Shown here piece by piece: positions 8,699-17,370 of a stretch of 64,000 nucleotides of DNA. The stretch is from Methylobacterium sp. J-068 (lineage in GTDB: Bacteria; Pseudomonadota; Alphaproteobacteria; Rhizobiales; Beijerinckiaceae). Under the pieces are notes generated by a model, which saw only the letters and a program-made list of their open reading frames with translations, had not been told where the DNA came from and ran no database searches. Positions within the stretch are counted from its first letter, which is position 1, and every line of letters starts with the position of its first letter. The position numbers and the translations under genes were made by a program. The stretch spans positions 62,001 to 126,000 of the forward strand of contig NZ_JAKSXY010000059.1 in NCBI RefSeq assembly GCF_022829445.1, in the 5' to 3' direction.

Positions 8699-8727
8699 GC
8701 GCTCCTGAGACGGAGGCCGCCCGATGA
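8695..8727 (+). other. Ten-codon reading frame bridging tssK and tssL
   Basis: ATG at 8695 overlaps the tssK stop (ATGA). The frame encodes MSAPETEAAR and ends in a TGA (8725-8727) that overlaps the tssL ATG (8724). The two start sites share the sequence CGATGAGCG, so one may be a small duplication of the other. The tssL ribosome site (CGGAGG, 8711-8716) lies inside the mini-frame. It could be a coupling device that keeps TssK and TssL output linked, or chance; there is no evidence for a stable product. Confidence 0.35.
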
Positions 8728-10178
8728 GCGATCCGTTCGGCCGCAACGACCGCACGATCATCCTGCCGGATCCCGGCGGCCGGCTGCGGCCCCAGCCCGA
8801 GCCGGACGCCTATCCGCCACGCCCCCGTCCGGCCCCACAGGCGTCCAATCCCCGGGCGCCCGATCCCCGGACGGCGGACTCCGACGACTGGGCGACCTCG
8901 GATTTCGACCACGCCCGGCAGGCGTCCCCGCCGCCCCTCGGGCCGCCCCCGGGCGAGCGCGAGCGGGCCCTGGTGATGAAGCGCGACGTGGTCGTCGCGC
9001 CCAATTCCAACCCCTACCTCAAGGCGGCCGGGCCGCTGCTGCTGCTGCTCGGGCGCCTGCGGGTGCAGCTCTCGCGGGCCTCCTTCGCCAACCTGATGGA
9101 GCAGGTCGCCGCGAGCATCGAATCCTTCGAGGCCGAGACCCGCCTGGCCGGCGTGTCGCCCGAGCGGGCGCGCTCGGCCAAGTACATCGTCTGCGCCACC
9201 GCCGACGACATCGTCCAGAACATCCCCGCGGAGGAGCGCCACGTCTGGACGCAGCACAGCATGCTGAGCCGCTTCTTCGGCGAGCGCACCGGCGGCGTCC
9301 GCTTCTTCACGGAACTCGACCAGGCCAAGGTCGATCCGGTCGGCAATTACGACCTGCTCGAATTGCTGCATGCCTGCCTCGCCATCGGCTTCCAGGGCAT
9401 GCACCGGACCTCGGCGGGCGGCGCCGCCACGCTCCAGCAGATCCAGCGCAACCTTTACGAGCTCCTGCGCCGCACCCGGCCGACGGAGCGCGAGGTCTCG
9501 CCCCGCTGGCAGGGGCAGGCCATCGCCACGGAAGTCTTCCATTACCGCCTGCCGCTCTGGGTCGTGGGCGCCGTCGTCGGCGCCCTGCTGCTCGGCTTCT
9601 ACCTCCTGCTGCGGATGCTGCTCGCGGGAAGCGCCGATGCCGCCGCGACCGCGCTGGTCACCGTCCATCCCGCCACCGAGATCGGAATCCAGCGCCGGAT
9701 CCACGCGCCCCCGCCGCCGCCTCCCCCGCCGCCCCCGCCCGCGAGCCAGGCGGGCCAGCTCCAGACCGCGCTCCGCGCCGACATCGCCGACCAGTCCCTC
9801 ACCGTGGTCGAGAACGGCGGCCAGGTGGTGATCCGCCTCGCCTCCGCGCTGTTCGCGCCCGGCGACGCCACGGTGAAGCCCGCCTTCCAGGCCATGCTCC
9901 AGCGCGTCGCCGGATTGCTGGAGAAGGAGCCCGGCACCGTGCGCATCGTCGGCCATACCGACAGCGCGCCGATCCGCACCGTGCGCTTCCCCTCGAACTT
10001 CCAGCTCTCGCTGGAGCGGGCCAAGGCCGTGTCGCGCCTCGTCAAGGCCGGCCTGTCGAAGCCCGACCGGGTCGAGGTCGAGGGCAAGGGGGCGGACGTG
10101 CCGATCGCCCCGAACCAGACCGTCGAGGGGCGCGCCCGGAACCGGCGCGTCGAGATCATCGTGACGCGGAGCCGCTAG
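8724..10178 (+). CDS. tssL: TssL (DotU/IcmH) with C-terminal OmpA domain
   Basis: A 484-residue evolved TssL, an inner-membrane component of the trans-envelope complex. A disordered proline-rich N-terminus (about 1-90) leads to the cytoplasmic DotU hook domain (about 92-255), with NPYLKAAGPLLLLL, FFGERTGGVRFF and NYDLLELLHACLAIGFQGM. A single membrane helix follows at about 276-300, then an unbroken run of 11 prolines at 329-339. The periplasmic OmpA domain spans about 365-484 (IRLASALFAPG, VRIVGHTDSAPIRT, ARNRRVEIIVTRSR). The OmpA domain anchors the complex to peptidoglycan. This architecture is common in clusters that lack the TssJ lipoprotein, and no tssJ is visible here. CGGAGG lies 7 bases before the ATG. 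Confidence 0.95.
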   Translation: MSDPFGRNDRTIILPDPGGRLRPQPEPDAYPPRPRPAPQASNPRAPDPRTADSDDWATSDFDHARQASPPPLGPPPGERERALVMKRDVVVAPNSNPYLKAAGPLLLLLGRLRVQLSRASFANLMEQVAASIESFEAETRLAGVSPERARSAKYIVCATADDIVQNIPAEERHVWTQHSMLSRFFGERTGGVRFFTELDQAKVDPVGNYDLLELLHACLAIGFQGMHRTSAGGAATLQQIQRNLYELLRRTRPTEREVSPRWQGQAIATEVFHYRLPLWVVGAVVGALLLGFYLLLRMLLAGSADAAATALVTVHPATEIGIQRRIHAPPPPPPPPPPPASQAGQLQTALRADIADQSLTVVENGGQVVIRLASALFAPGDATVKPAFQAMLQRVAGLLEKEPGTVRIVGHTDSAPIRTVRFPSNFQLSLERAKAVSRLVKAGLSKPDRVEVEGKGADVPIAPNQTVEGRARNRRVEIIVTRSR

Positions 10179-10261
10179 GCCATGATGCGAAGGCATGGAC
10201 ACGGGTCTCCGACCGGCATCCCGCTCTCCGTGAAGGGAGATCGCACGAAGGGGACCGCCCG

Positions 10262-13200
10262 ATGAGCCGCTGGATCTGGCTCCGCATCGGCGTGACGATC
10301 CTCGGCGCCCTCGCGCTGATGGCCCTGATCTGCTGGGCGGGCCCCCTGATCGCGGTCGGGGACATCCGTCCGCTGGAGGCCGTCTGGGTTCGGGTCGCGC
10401 TCTGCACGCTCGTTCTGCTGGCGGCCTGCGGAGCGGTCGGCTGGGACCTGTATCGCCGGAGACGCGCCGTGCGCGCGCTCCGCGAGGGGTTGAGCGAGGC
10501 GGACGAGACGGCCGACGACAGCGAGACCCTGAAGGAGGGCATGGCGGACGCGCTGGCGACCCTGCGCAAGGCGCACGGCGCCAAGGGCAACGCGCTCTAC
10601 GACCTGCCCTGGTACATCATCATCGGACCGCCGGGGGCGGGCAAGACCACCGCCCTGGTCAATTCGGGGCTGAAGTTCCCCCTCAGCCGGGGCCGCACGC
10701 CGGCGGCGGTGGCGGGGCTCGGCGGCACCCGGTACTGCGACTGGTGGTTCACCGAGGAGGCCGTGCTCATCGACACGGCCGGGCGCTACACCACGCAGGA
10801 TTCCGATCCGAAGGGCGACAAGGCGAGCTGGCTCTCGTTCCTCGACCTGCTGCGGGTGAACCGGCCCAAGCAACCGATCAACGGCGTGATCGTGGCGATC
10901 AGCCTGGAGGACCTGCTGACGGGCACGCCCGAGATGATCGAGGCCCATGCCGACGCGATCCGCAAGCGCCTGATCGAGCTTCACGACCGGCTGAAGGTGG
11001 ATTTTCCGGTCTACGCGCTCTTCACCAAGGCCGACCTCGTGGCCGGCTTCATGGAGTTCTTCGGGCATCTCTCCGACACCGACCGGCAGATGGTCTGGGG
11101 CCACACCTTCCAGACCGACGACAAGACCCGGAACATGATCGGGGAGGTGCCGGCCGAGTTCGACGCCCTGGTGGAGCGCCTGAACACCTGGCTGCCGGAC
11201 CGCCTTCAAGACGAGCAGGCACCGACCTCGCGGGTGGTGCTGTTCGGTTTTCCGAGCCAGATGTCGGCGGCGCGCACGAAGGTGGTCGACTTCCTGAACC
11301 GCGTGTTCGAGCCGAGCCGCTTCCACCTCAACGCCACCCTGCGGGGGTTCTACTTCACCTCGGGGACGCAGGAAGGCACCCCGATCGACCAGCTCATCGG
11401 CGCGATGTCGCGCAGCTTCGGCGCGCAGGAGGTCGAGGCGGCGGCCTATTCGGGGCGCGGCCGGAGCTTCTTCCTCGGCGACCTGCTGCGCAAGGTGGTG
11501 ATCGGCGAGGCGGGCTGGGTCACCACCAACCACGCGGCGATGCGACGCGCCAACCTCCTGCGGCTCGCCGCCTTCGGGGGCCTCGCCCTGGCTTCGGCGG
11601 TGATGGTCGGGCTGTGGTGGACGAGCTACCTGCGCAACGAGCAGCTCGTGACCTTGAGCAACACGCTGCTGGCCAAGTATCGCGGCGAGGCCACCGAGAT
11701 CCTGCGCGAGCCCACCGTCTCGGACCGCAACTTCTCCAAGGTCCTGCCGCTCCTCAACACCCTGCGCTACATGCCGGCGGGGTATTCCAGCCGGGACGAG
11801 GGCGAGCCGATCCTGGCGACCTTCGGCCTGAGCCAGCGGCCGCGCCTCGGCTCGGCGGCCGAGACCAGCTACCGGGCCGGGCTGGAACGTCTGTTCCGCC
11901 CGCGCCTGATCTTCCGGCTGGAGGAGCAGCTGGAGGCCAACCGGGCCAATACCAGCTTCATCTACGAAGGGCTGAAGGTCTACCTGATGCTCGGCGGGCG
12001 CCCCGACGCGCCCCTCGACCGCGACCTCGTCGTCGCCTGGATGCGCCGGGACTGGGCCGAGAACCTCTACCCGGGCGCGGGCTTCGCGCGCGGGCGCCAG
12101 CTTCTGGAAGACCACCTCACCGCCATGCTCGACCTCGACGACGGCACCCCGCCGCTCGTCTCGATCAACCAGGCCCTGGTGGAGGACAGCCAGCGGGCGC
12201 TGGCGCGCCTCTCGGTCGCCGAGCGGGCCTACGAACTCCTGAAGTCCCAGTCGCGCGCGGCGACCGCGCGGGACTGGACCGTGCTGCGCGCGGCCGGCCC
12301 GGACGCGAACCTCGTCTTCGAGGCGGCGGGGGGCGCCGGCCTCGACACCCTGCGGGTGCCGTTCTTCTTCACCTATGACGGCTTCTTCCAGGCCTTCATC
12401 GACCGCTTCGGCGATGTCGCCGAGGTGGCGGAGCGCGACCGCTGGGTGCTCGGGGAATCGGGGCGTCAGCAATCCTACACCGCCCAGTACGGCTCGCTGT
12501 TCGCGGACCTCCTGAAACTCTACGCGCGCGATTTCCAGCCGGCCTGGAACCAGGCCCTGTCCCGGTTGAAGCTGCGCTCACTCGCCGCCGACAAGCCGCG
12601 CTACGTGGCGCTCCAAGCCATCGCCGCGCCGACCTCGCCGATGCGCCAGCTCCTCGAATCCCTGCGAGACGAGACGCGCCTCACCCGCGAGCGGCCCGGA
12701 AAGGCCGCCGGCGCGGACGGGGGCGATCCGCGCATCGCCAAGCTGAAGGCCGCGGCACTGGGCGCGGTGGTGCAGGAGGTGCAGAACCGCGCGGGCGCGG
12801 CGGCCTCGACCCTCGGCACCCTGGCGATGCCGGGCGCGGCCGGCGCGGGCGACCGGTTCGCGGGGCCGGCGAACGAGGCGCCGGGCGCCAACATCGAGGC
12901 GGCGTTCCGCCCGTTCCACCTCCTGCTGGAGGGCGAACCGGGCCGGCGCACGATCGACAGCCTCATCCAGATCCTGAACGAGATCAAGAACGCCGCCATC
13001 GAGGCGACGAACCCGAACCAGGCCGATCAGGCCAATGCCAGCCTCGTGGCGCAGACGCGCGCCCTGCGCGCCCTCGCGGCGCGCTTCCCGGCGCCGTTCG
13101 AGCCCATGGTGCGGCAGGTGGCCAACGAGTTCGAGGGCAGCGCCACGAGTGCGGCCGTCGCACAGATCAACCAGGCGCTCACCGACCAGGTCGTGCGCGA

Positions 13201-13879
13201 GTGCCAGCAGATCGCGGCGAACCGCTACCCGTTCGTCCGCACGAGCGAACGCGAGATCCCGGCGGCGGACTTCGCCAGGCTCTTCGCGCCGAACGGCGTC
13301 TTCGACCAGTTCTTCGCGCAGAACCTCGCCGCGCGGACCGACCGGTCGCGTCCGCAATGGGCCTGGCGGCCGGAGGATCAGGTCGCCCGGACGCTGTCCG
13401 TCTCGGTCCTGCGCGAATTCCAGCGGGCCGCCGAGATCCGCGACGCCTTCTTCTCGACCGGCGGGAACATGCCCCAGGTGACCTTCGCGGTGACCCCCCT
13501 GACGCTGTCGGGCGATGCGGCGAAGGCCCGCCTCGATGCCAACGGAAGCGTCGTGGTCACGCAGCAGGGGGTGAACACGCCCTCGACGGTGCAATGGCCG
13601 GGCCCCGCCAGCCCGGCCCGCACCGCGCTGGTGATCGAGGGATCTCCCGGCGGCTTCTTCGGCGGCGCCACACCCGCCACAGTGCTGGCCGAGAAGACCG
13701 GCACCTGGTCGCTGTTCCGCCTCGTCGATTCCGGCTCCGTGCTGAAGCAGGGCGACGCCGTCGTCGTCACGCTCACGCCCGGCGGCCGCGAACTCTCCTA
13801 CCGCTTCACCGCCGCAACCGCCCAGAACCCGCTCGCACTGGCGGCCCTGCGCGAGTTCCGCTGTCCGAATGGGAACTGA
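10262..13879 (+). CDS. tssM: TssM (IcmF/VasK) T6SS inner-membrane protein
   Basis: A 1205-residue TssM, the large inner-membrane component that spans the periplasm. Two membrane helices lie at about residues 8-28 and 44-62. A cytoplasmic NTPase domain follows, with an intact Walker A GPPGAGKTT (122-130) and an IDTAGRY motif (170-176). A third helix is at about 432-454 and the rest is periplasmic. The Walker A lysine and threonine are present, so nucleotide binding is plausible. The C-terminal TssJ-contacting region is retained although no TssJ gene is visible. The gene starts 83 bp after tssL and its last 11 bases overlap tagF. The length is within the family's usual 1100-1250. Confidence 0.96.
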   Translation: MSRWIWLRIGVTILGALALMALICWAGPLIAVGDIRPLEAVWVRVALCTLVLLAACGAVGWDLYRRRRAVRALREGLSEADETADDSETLKEGMADALATLRKAHGAKGNALYDLPWYIIIGPPGAGKTTALVNSGLKFPLSRGRTPAAVAGLGGTRYCDWWFTEEAVLIDTAGRYTTQDSDPKGDKASWLSFLDLLRVNRPKQPINGVIVAISLEDLLTGTPEMIEAHADAIRKRLIELHDRLKVDFPVYALFTKADLVAGFMEFFGHLSDTDRQMVWGHTFQTDDKTRNMIGEVPAEFDALVERLNTWLPDRLQDEQAPTSRVVLFGFPSQMSAARTKVVDFLNRVFEPSRFHLNATLRGFYFTSGTQEGTPIDQLIGAMSRSFGAQEVEAAAYSGRGRSFFLGDLLRKVVIGEAGWVTTNHAAMRRANLLRLAAFGGLALASAVMVGLWWTSYLRNEQLVTLSNTLLAKYRGEATEILREPTVSDRNFSKVLPLLNTLRYMPAGYSSRDEGEPILATFGLSQRPRLGSAAETSYRAGLERLFRPRLIFRLEEQLEANRANTSFIYEGLKVYLMLGGRPDAPLDRDLVVAWMRRDWAENLYPGAGFARGRQLLEDHLTAMLDLDDGTPPLVSINQALVEDSQRALARLSVAERAYELLKSQSRAATARDWTVLRAAGPDANLVFEAAGGAGLDTLRVPFFFTYDGFFQAFIDRFGDVAEVAERDRWVLGESGRQQSYTAQYGSLFADLLKLYARDFQPAWNQALSRLKLRSLAADKPRYVALQAIAAPTSPMRQLLESLRDETRLTRERPGKAAGADGGDPRIAKLKAAALGAVVQEVQNRAGAAASTLGTLAMPGAAGAGDRFAGPANEAPGANIEAAFRPFHLLLEGEPGRRTIDSLIQILNEIKNAAIEATNPNQADQANASLVAQTRALRALAARFPAPFEPMVRQVANEFEGSATSAAVAQINQALTDQVVRECQQIAANRYPFVRTSEREIPAADFARLFAPNGVFDQFFAQNLAARTDRSRPQWAWRPEDQVARTLSVSVLREFQRAAEIRDAFFSTGGNMPQVTFAVTPLTLSGDAAKARLDANGSVVVTQQGVNTPSTVQWPGPASPARTALVIEGSPGGFFGGATPATVLAEKTGTWSLFRLVDSGSVLKQGDAVVVTLTPGGRELSYRFTAATAQNPLALAALREFRCPNGN

Positions 13880-14573
13880 CCCCGTGCCTTCAGGCCTCTA
13901 CGGCAAGCTGCCGGCCAAGCGCGATTTCATCGCGGTCGGCACCTCGCGCGGGTTCCTGAAGACCTGGGAGTACTGGATGCAGGCGGGCCTCTCGTCGAGC
14001 CGGATGGCCCTCGGCCAGGCGTGGCAGGACGCGTTCCTGCGCGCGCCGATCTGGCGGTTCTGGCTCGGCGCGCGGATCTGCGGCGAGCCGGTGCTCGGCG
14101 CTTTCATGCCCTCGGTCGACGGCATCGGCCGGTACTTCCCCCTGACCCTGTTCCACCGGACCGAGGCCGGCGACCCGCTGCCCCCGCCCGAATACGACGA
14201 TTTCGCGGACTGGTTCGATCGGGCCGAGGCCGTGCTGCTGTCGGCCCTGGCGCAGGGCGCCCGCTTCGAGGACGTGGCGGAGGCGGCCGACCGGCTTCCC
14301 GCGCCGGACGCGGCGGAGCCCGACCCCGCCCAGGCCGGGGCCACGCGGCTGCGCGACGGGACGCTGGTGGCGCCGGCCGATGCCGGGGCCTTCCCCCGTA
14401 TCCTGACGCAGCTGCGCGCCGGCGATCGCGGCCGGGTCCATTCCGGCATGTCCTACTGGTGGACGACCGGGGGCGAGGGCTTCGCGCCGCACGTGGCGGC
14501 GACCCTCGGAATGCCGTCGGCGGAGATGTTCGCCGGAATGCTCACCGGCCGGTTCGATGGGGAGACGCCGTGA
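13869..14573 (+). CDS. tagF: TagF (ImpM/SciT family) T6SS-associated protein
   Basis: A 234-residue TagF-family protein. It opens with a family-typical block, GLYGKLPAKRDFIAVG, and continues with FLRAPIWRFWLGA and GIGRYFPLTLF. The C-terminal part has SGMSYWWTTGGEGF, which is typical of the domain. TagF is a cytoplasmic repressor of T6SS assembly that acts on Fha after translation. It is often fused to PppA in alphaproteobacteria, but here the two are separate and overlap by one base (TGATG at 14571-14575). The ATG at 13869 lies inside tssM; a GTG at 13882 is an alternative start. Confidence 0.92.
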   Translation: MGTDPVPSGLYGKLPAKRDFIAVGTSRGFLKTWEYWMQAGLSSSRMALGQAWQDAFLRAPIWRFWLGARICGEPVLGAFMPSVDGIGRYFPLTLFHRTEAGDPLPPPEYDDFADWFDRAEAVLLSALAQGARFEDVAEAADRLPAPDAAEPDPAQAGATRLRDGTLVAPADAGAFPRILTQLRAGDRGRVHSGMSYWWTTGGEGFAPHVAATLGMPSAEMFAGMLTGRFDGETP

Positions 14574-15379
14574 TGCTGCCCGTCGACGCCGGCAAGCGCA
14601 ACACCGCCAAGGTCGAGTTCGGCTTCGCCACCCACATGGGCAAGGTCCGGCGCGAGAACGAGGACCGCTACTTCGTCGCCCCGGAATTCGGCGTCTTCGC
14701 GGTCGCCGACGGGATGGGCGGCCACGAGGAGGGGGCGCTGGCCAGCGCCATCGTGGTCGAGGCCCTGGGCTCGATCGGCGCGGCGGTCTCGGCGCCCGAC
14801 CTGCTGGCGCGCCTGGAGGATCGCGTGCTCCGAGCCAATACGAAGCTCTGCGCGGCCGGCCGCGCCCGCGGCGGCGTCGTCGGCTCGACGCTCGCGGTGC
14901 TGCTGACCTTCGACGACCGCTTCGCCTGCGTCTGGTCCGGCGACAGCCGCATCTACCTCCTGCGGGACGGCGCGCTGACCCAGCTCTCCCGAGACCACAC
15001 GGAGGCGCGCGACCTCGTGGAGAAGGGCATCCTCACGGTCGAGGAGGCGCGGGTCTGGCCCCGCCGCAACGTGATCACGCGGGCGCTCGGGGCGCGGCCC
15101 GAACCGGAGCTGGAACTGGAGCACGGCATTCTCGCCAGCGGGGACACCTTCGTGATCTGCAGCGACGGCCTCACCGCGCACGTGACGGACGCGGAGATCC
15201 TGGCGCTCGGCGAGCGGCTGGCGCCGCAGGGCGCCTGCGACGCGCTCATCGCCCTGACCCTGGAGCGCGGCGCCACCGACAACGTCACCGTGGTGGTGAT
15301 GCGCTCCGGCCGGGTCGTCACGACCTCCGGCGAGACCGTGGTGCTTCCCGCGGCGATCCGTGACGGGGGCGAGCCATGA
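14573..15379 (+). CDS. pppA: PppA, PP2C-family serine/threonine phosphatase
   Basis: A 268-residue PP2C-type phosphatase. All metal-binding motifs are visible: RRENEDRYFV (about 24-33), AVADGMGGHEEG (about 43-54), SGDSRIYLLRDG, CSDGLTAHV and ATDNVTVVVM near the C-terminus. In the TPP pathway it removes phosphate from Fha/TagH and resets T6SS assembly. The protein is soluble. The start at 14573 overlaps the tagF stop; the frame continues upstream through tagF but without protein-like sequence. A GTG one codon earlier is possible. Its stop overlaps the ppkA start as ATGA (15376-15379), so phosphatase and kinase are translationally coupled. Confidence 0.93.
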   Translation: MLPVDAGKRNTAKVEFGFATHMGKVRRENEDRYFVAPEFGVFAVADGMGGHEEGALASAIVVEALGSIGAAVSAPDLLARLEDRVLRANTKLCAAGRARGGVVGSTLAVLLTFDDRFACVWSGDSRIYLLRDGALTQLSRDHTEARDLVEKGILTVEEARVWPRRNVITRALGARPEPELELEHGILASGDTFVICSDGLTAHVTDAEILALGERLAPQGACDALIALTLERGATDNVTVVVMRSGRVVTTSGETVVLPAAIRDGGEP

Positions 15380-17367
15380 CCGAGAGCACGGTCGTCGATC
15401 CGCGCCCGCGCATCGGCGCCGGCACCCGCCTCAACGAACTCTACGAGATCGACAGCCTCATCGCGGTCGGCGGCATGGGCGAGATCTATCGCGGGCACGC
15501 GATCGAGACGGGGGACGTGGTCGCGATCAAGACGATCCGCCCGGAATTCGCCGGCAGCGGCCCGGCCCTGGCCCTGTTCCGGAAGGAGGCCTCCGCCCTC
15601 CACAACCTGCACCACGAAGCCATCGTCCGGTACTTCGTGTTCTCCATCGACCGGACCCTCAACCTGCCCTACCTCGCGATGGAGTTCGTGGAGGGGATCG
15701 CGCTGCCGGAGCTGTTCCGGCACGGGCCGTTGCCGTTCGACGCCCTCGACACCCTGCGGCGGCGCCTGGCCTCGGGCCTGCACGTGGCGCATTGCGCCGG
15801 CATCATCCACCGCGACGTCTCGCCCGACAACGTCATCCTGCCGGCCGGCGACCCGGCCCGCGCCAAGATCATCGATTTCGGGATCGCGCGCTCCTCGCTG
15901 GGCGGCCAGACCGTGATCGGCGACGGATTCGCGGGCAAATACAGCCACGTCTCGCCCGAGCAGCTCGGGCTCCAGGGCGGCGCCATCACGCCGCGCTCCG
16001 ACATCTACAGCCTCGGCCTCGTCCTGGCCCAGGCGAGCCTCGGCCGCGCGATCGACATGGGCGGCGGGCCGGCGGAGGTGATCGCGAAGCGCTCGAAGGT
16101 CCCGGACCTGTCCGGGGTCGATCCGCGCCTGCGTCCCCTCCTCGAATCGATGCTCGATCCCGATCCCGCGCGGCGCCCGGAGAGCATGGCTGACGTCGCC
16201 GCGTGGGTGCCGCCCGTCGCGACGGCGCGGACGCAGACCGCCCCCCGCAGGGTCGCGCCGAGAACGGCCGGGCGCCGGCGGATCTCCCTGCCGATCATCC
16301 TCGCGGTGCTGGGTCTGCTCGTCGCCCTGGCCGCGCTCGCCGCCTGGCTCACCGACGGTTTTTCCAGCCTCGGCACCGGCAGCAAACCGGTCTTCGCACC
16401 CGACGTCGTCCTCGACGAGAAGCCGGCCCCCGCGACGGTCAAGCCGCCTCCGGTCTCGACCGAGCCTGCGCCGCTCCAGCGACCGCCCTCGCGACCGGCC
16501 CCGCCCTCCATCACGCCGCCACCGATCCCGCCCGAATCGGCGCCGCCGGTCGCGCCGCCGGTGCCGCCGCCCGTGGCCATGCCACCCGTCGCGACGCCGG
16601 TCCCGGGTCCGCAGACCACGGCTCCGCCGCCCGTCCCGCCGACCACGATCCCCACGACGCCACCGGGGAGCAACGACGTCGCCGTTCCGCCGCAGGGCCC
16701 GGCGACCGCGCCGCCGGACGGGTCGGGCGGCAAGGAGTCCGGCGGCATGGAGCAGGTGGCCAGCTACATCCGTGGCTATCGGGGCGGCGCGTGCTTCTAT
16801 CTCAACCCGCTCGCGGTCGGCGGGCGGGAGGCCGTCGTCGAGGCCTACGGGTCGGCCCCGACGCCCTTCGCGGCCTTCGACGCGGCGTTCCGCGCGCGGT
16901 TCGGCTTCGACGCCAAGATCCAGCTGCGCCAGATCAACCCGTCCCAATGTCCCATGATCGATCTGCTCGCCGGCCTCGCGCTCCAGAAGCAGCCGCGCGC
17001 GCCGAAACTCGCCCTCGAGCGCGACCTGCTGCGCAGCGGCGACGAACTGAAGGGGACGATCGACCTGCCCGCGGATGCCGAGATCGCCCTGTTGCTCCTG
17101 GACGACGAGGGGCGCGCGCACAACCTCGCGGCGCACGTCACCCGCAAGGGACGCGCGGCGACCTTCGCCCTGCGCCTGCAGATTCCCGAGGGCAAGCCGC
17201 CCCGGGCGCAACTCCTCCTCGCGGTGACGAGCCCGGCGGCCCTCGCCTTCCTGAACGACAAGCGCGGCCTGCGCACGGACGGGATCGCCCGACAGATCGC
17301 CGACGAGGCGGCGAAACCGGGCTCGTCGATCGGCCTCGCCGTTCGTTTCCTCAAGGTGGGAGGGTGA
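15376..17367 (+). CDS. ppkA: PpkA, membrane serine/threonine kinase with periplasmic domain
   Basis: A 663-residue transmembrane Hanks-type kinase. The kinase domain spans about residues 20-275. It has a GGMGEIYRG loop (32-40), the VAIK lysine K52, the catalytic HRDVSPDN loop (145-152, aspartate D147) and DFG (167-169). One membrane helix at about 304-325 is followed by a very proline-rich linker (about 335-440). The last 220 residues form a periplasmic domain I do not recognise, beginning near a CFYLNPLAVGG stretch. In the TPP pathway PpkA phosphorylates TagH/Fha to trigger T6SS assembly, and the periplasmic part is where an envelope signal would be read. It directly precedes the zinc-ribbon/transglycosylase gene (3-bp gap). 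Confidence 0.9.
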   Translation: MTESTVVDPRPRIGAGTRLNELYEIDSLIAVGGMGEIYRGHAIETGDVVAIKTIRPEFAGSGPALALFRKEASALHNLHHEAIVRYFVFSIDRTLNLPYLAMEFVEGIALPELFRHGPLPFDALDTLRRRLASGLHVAHCAGIIHRDVSPDNVILPAGDPARAKIIDFGIARSSLGGQTVIGDGFAGKYSHVSPEQLGLQGGAITPRSDIYSLGLVLAQASLGRAIDMGGGPAEVIAKRSKVPDLSGVDPRLRPLLESMLDPDPARRPESMADVAAWVPPVATARTQTAPRRVAPRTAGRRRISLPIILAVLGLLVALAALAAWLTDGFSSLGTGSKPVFAPDVVLDEKPAPATVKPPPVSTEPAPLQRPPSRPAPPSITPPPIPPESAPPVAPPVPPPVAMPPVATPVPGPQTTAPPPVPPTTIPTTPPGSNDVAVPPQGPATAPPDGSGGKESGGMEQVASYIRGYRGGACFYLNPLAVGGREAVVEAYGSAPTPFAAFDAAFRARFGFDAKIQLRQINPSQCPMIDLLAGLALQKQPRAPKLALERDLLRSGDELKGTIDLPADAEIALLLLDDEGRAHNLAAHVTRKGRAATFALRLQIPEGKPPRAQLLLAVTSPAALAFLNDKRGLRTDGIARQIADEAAKPGSSIGLAVRFLKVGG

Positions 17368-17370
17368 GCG

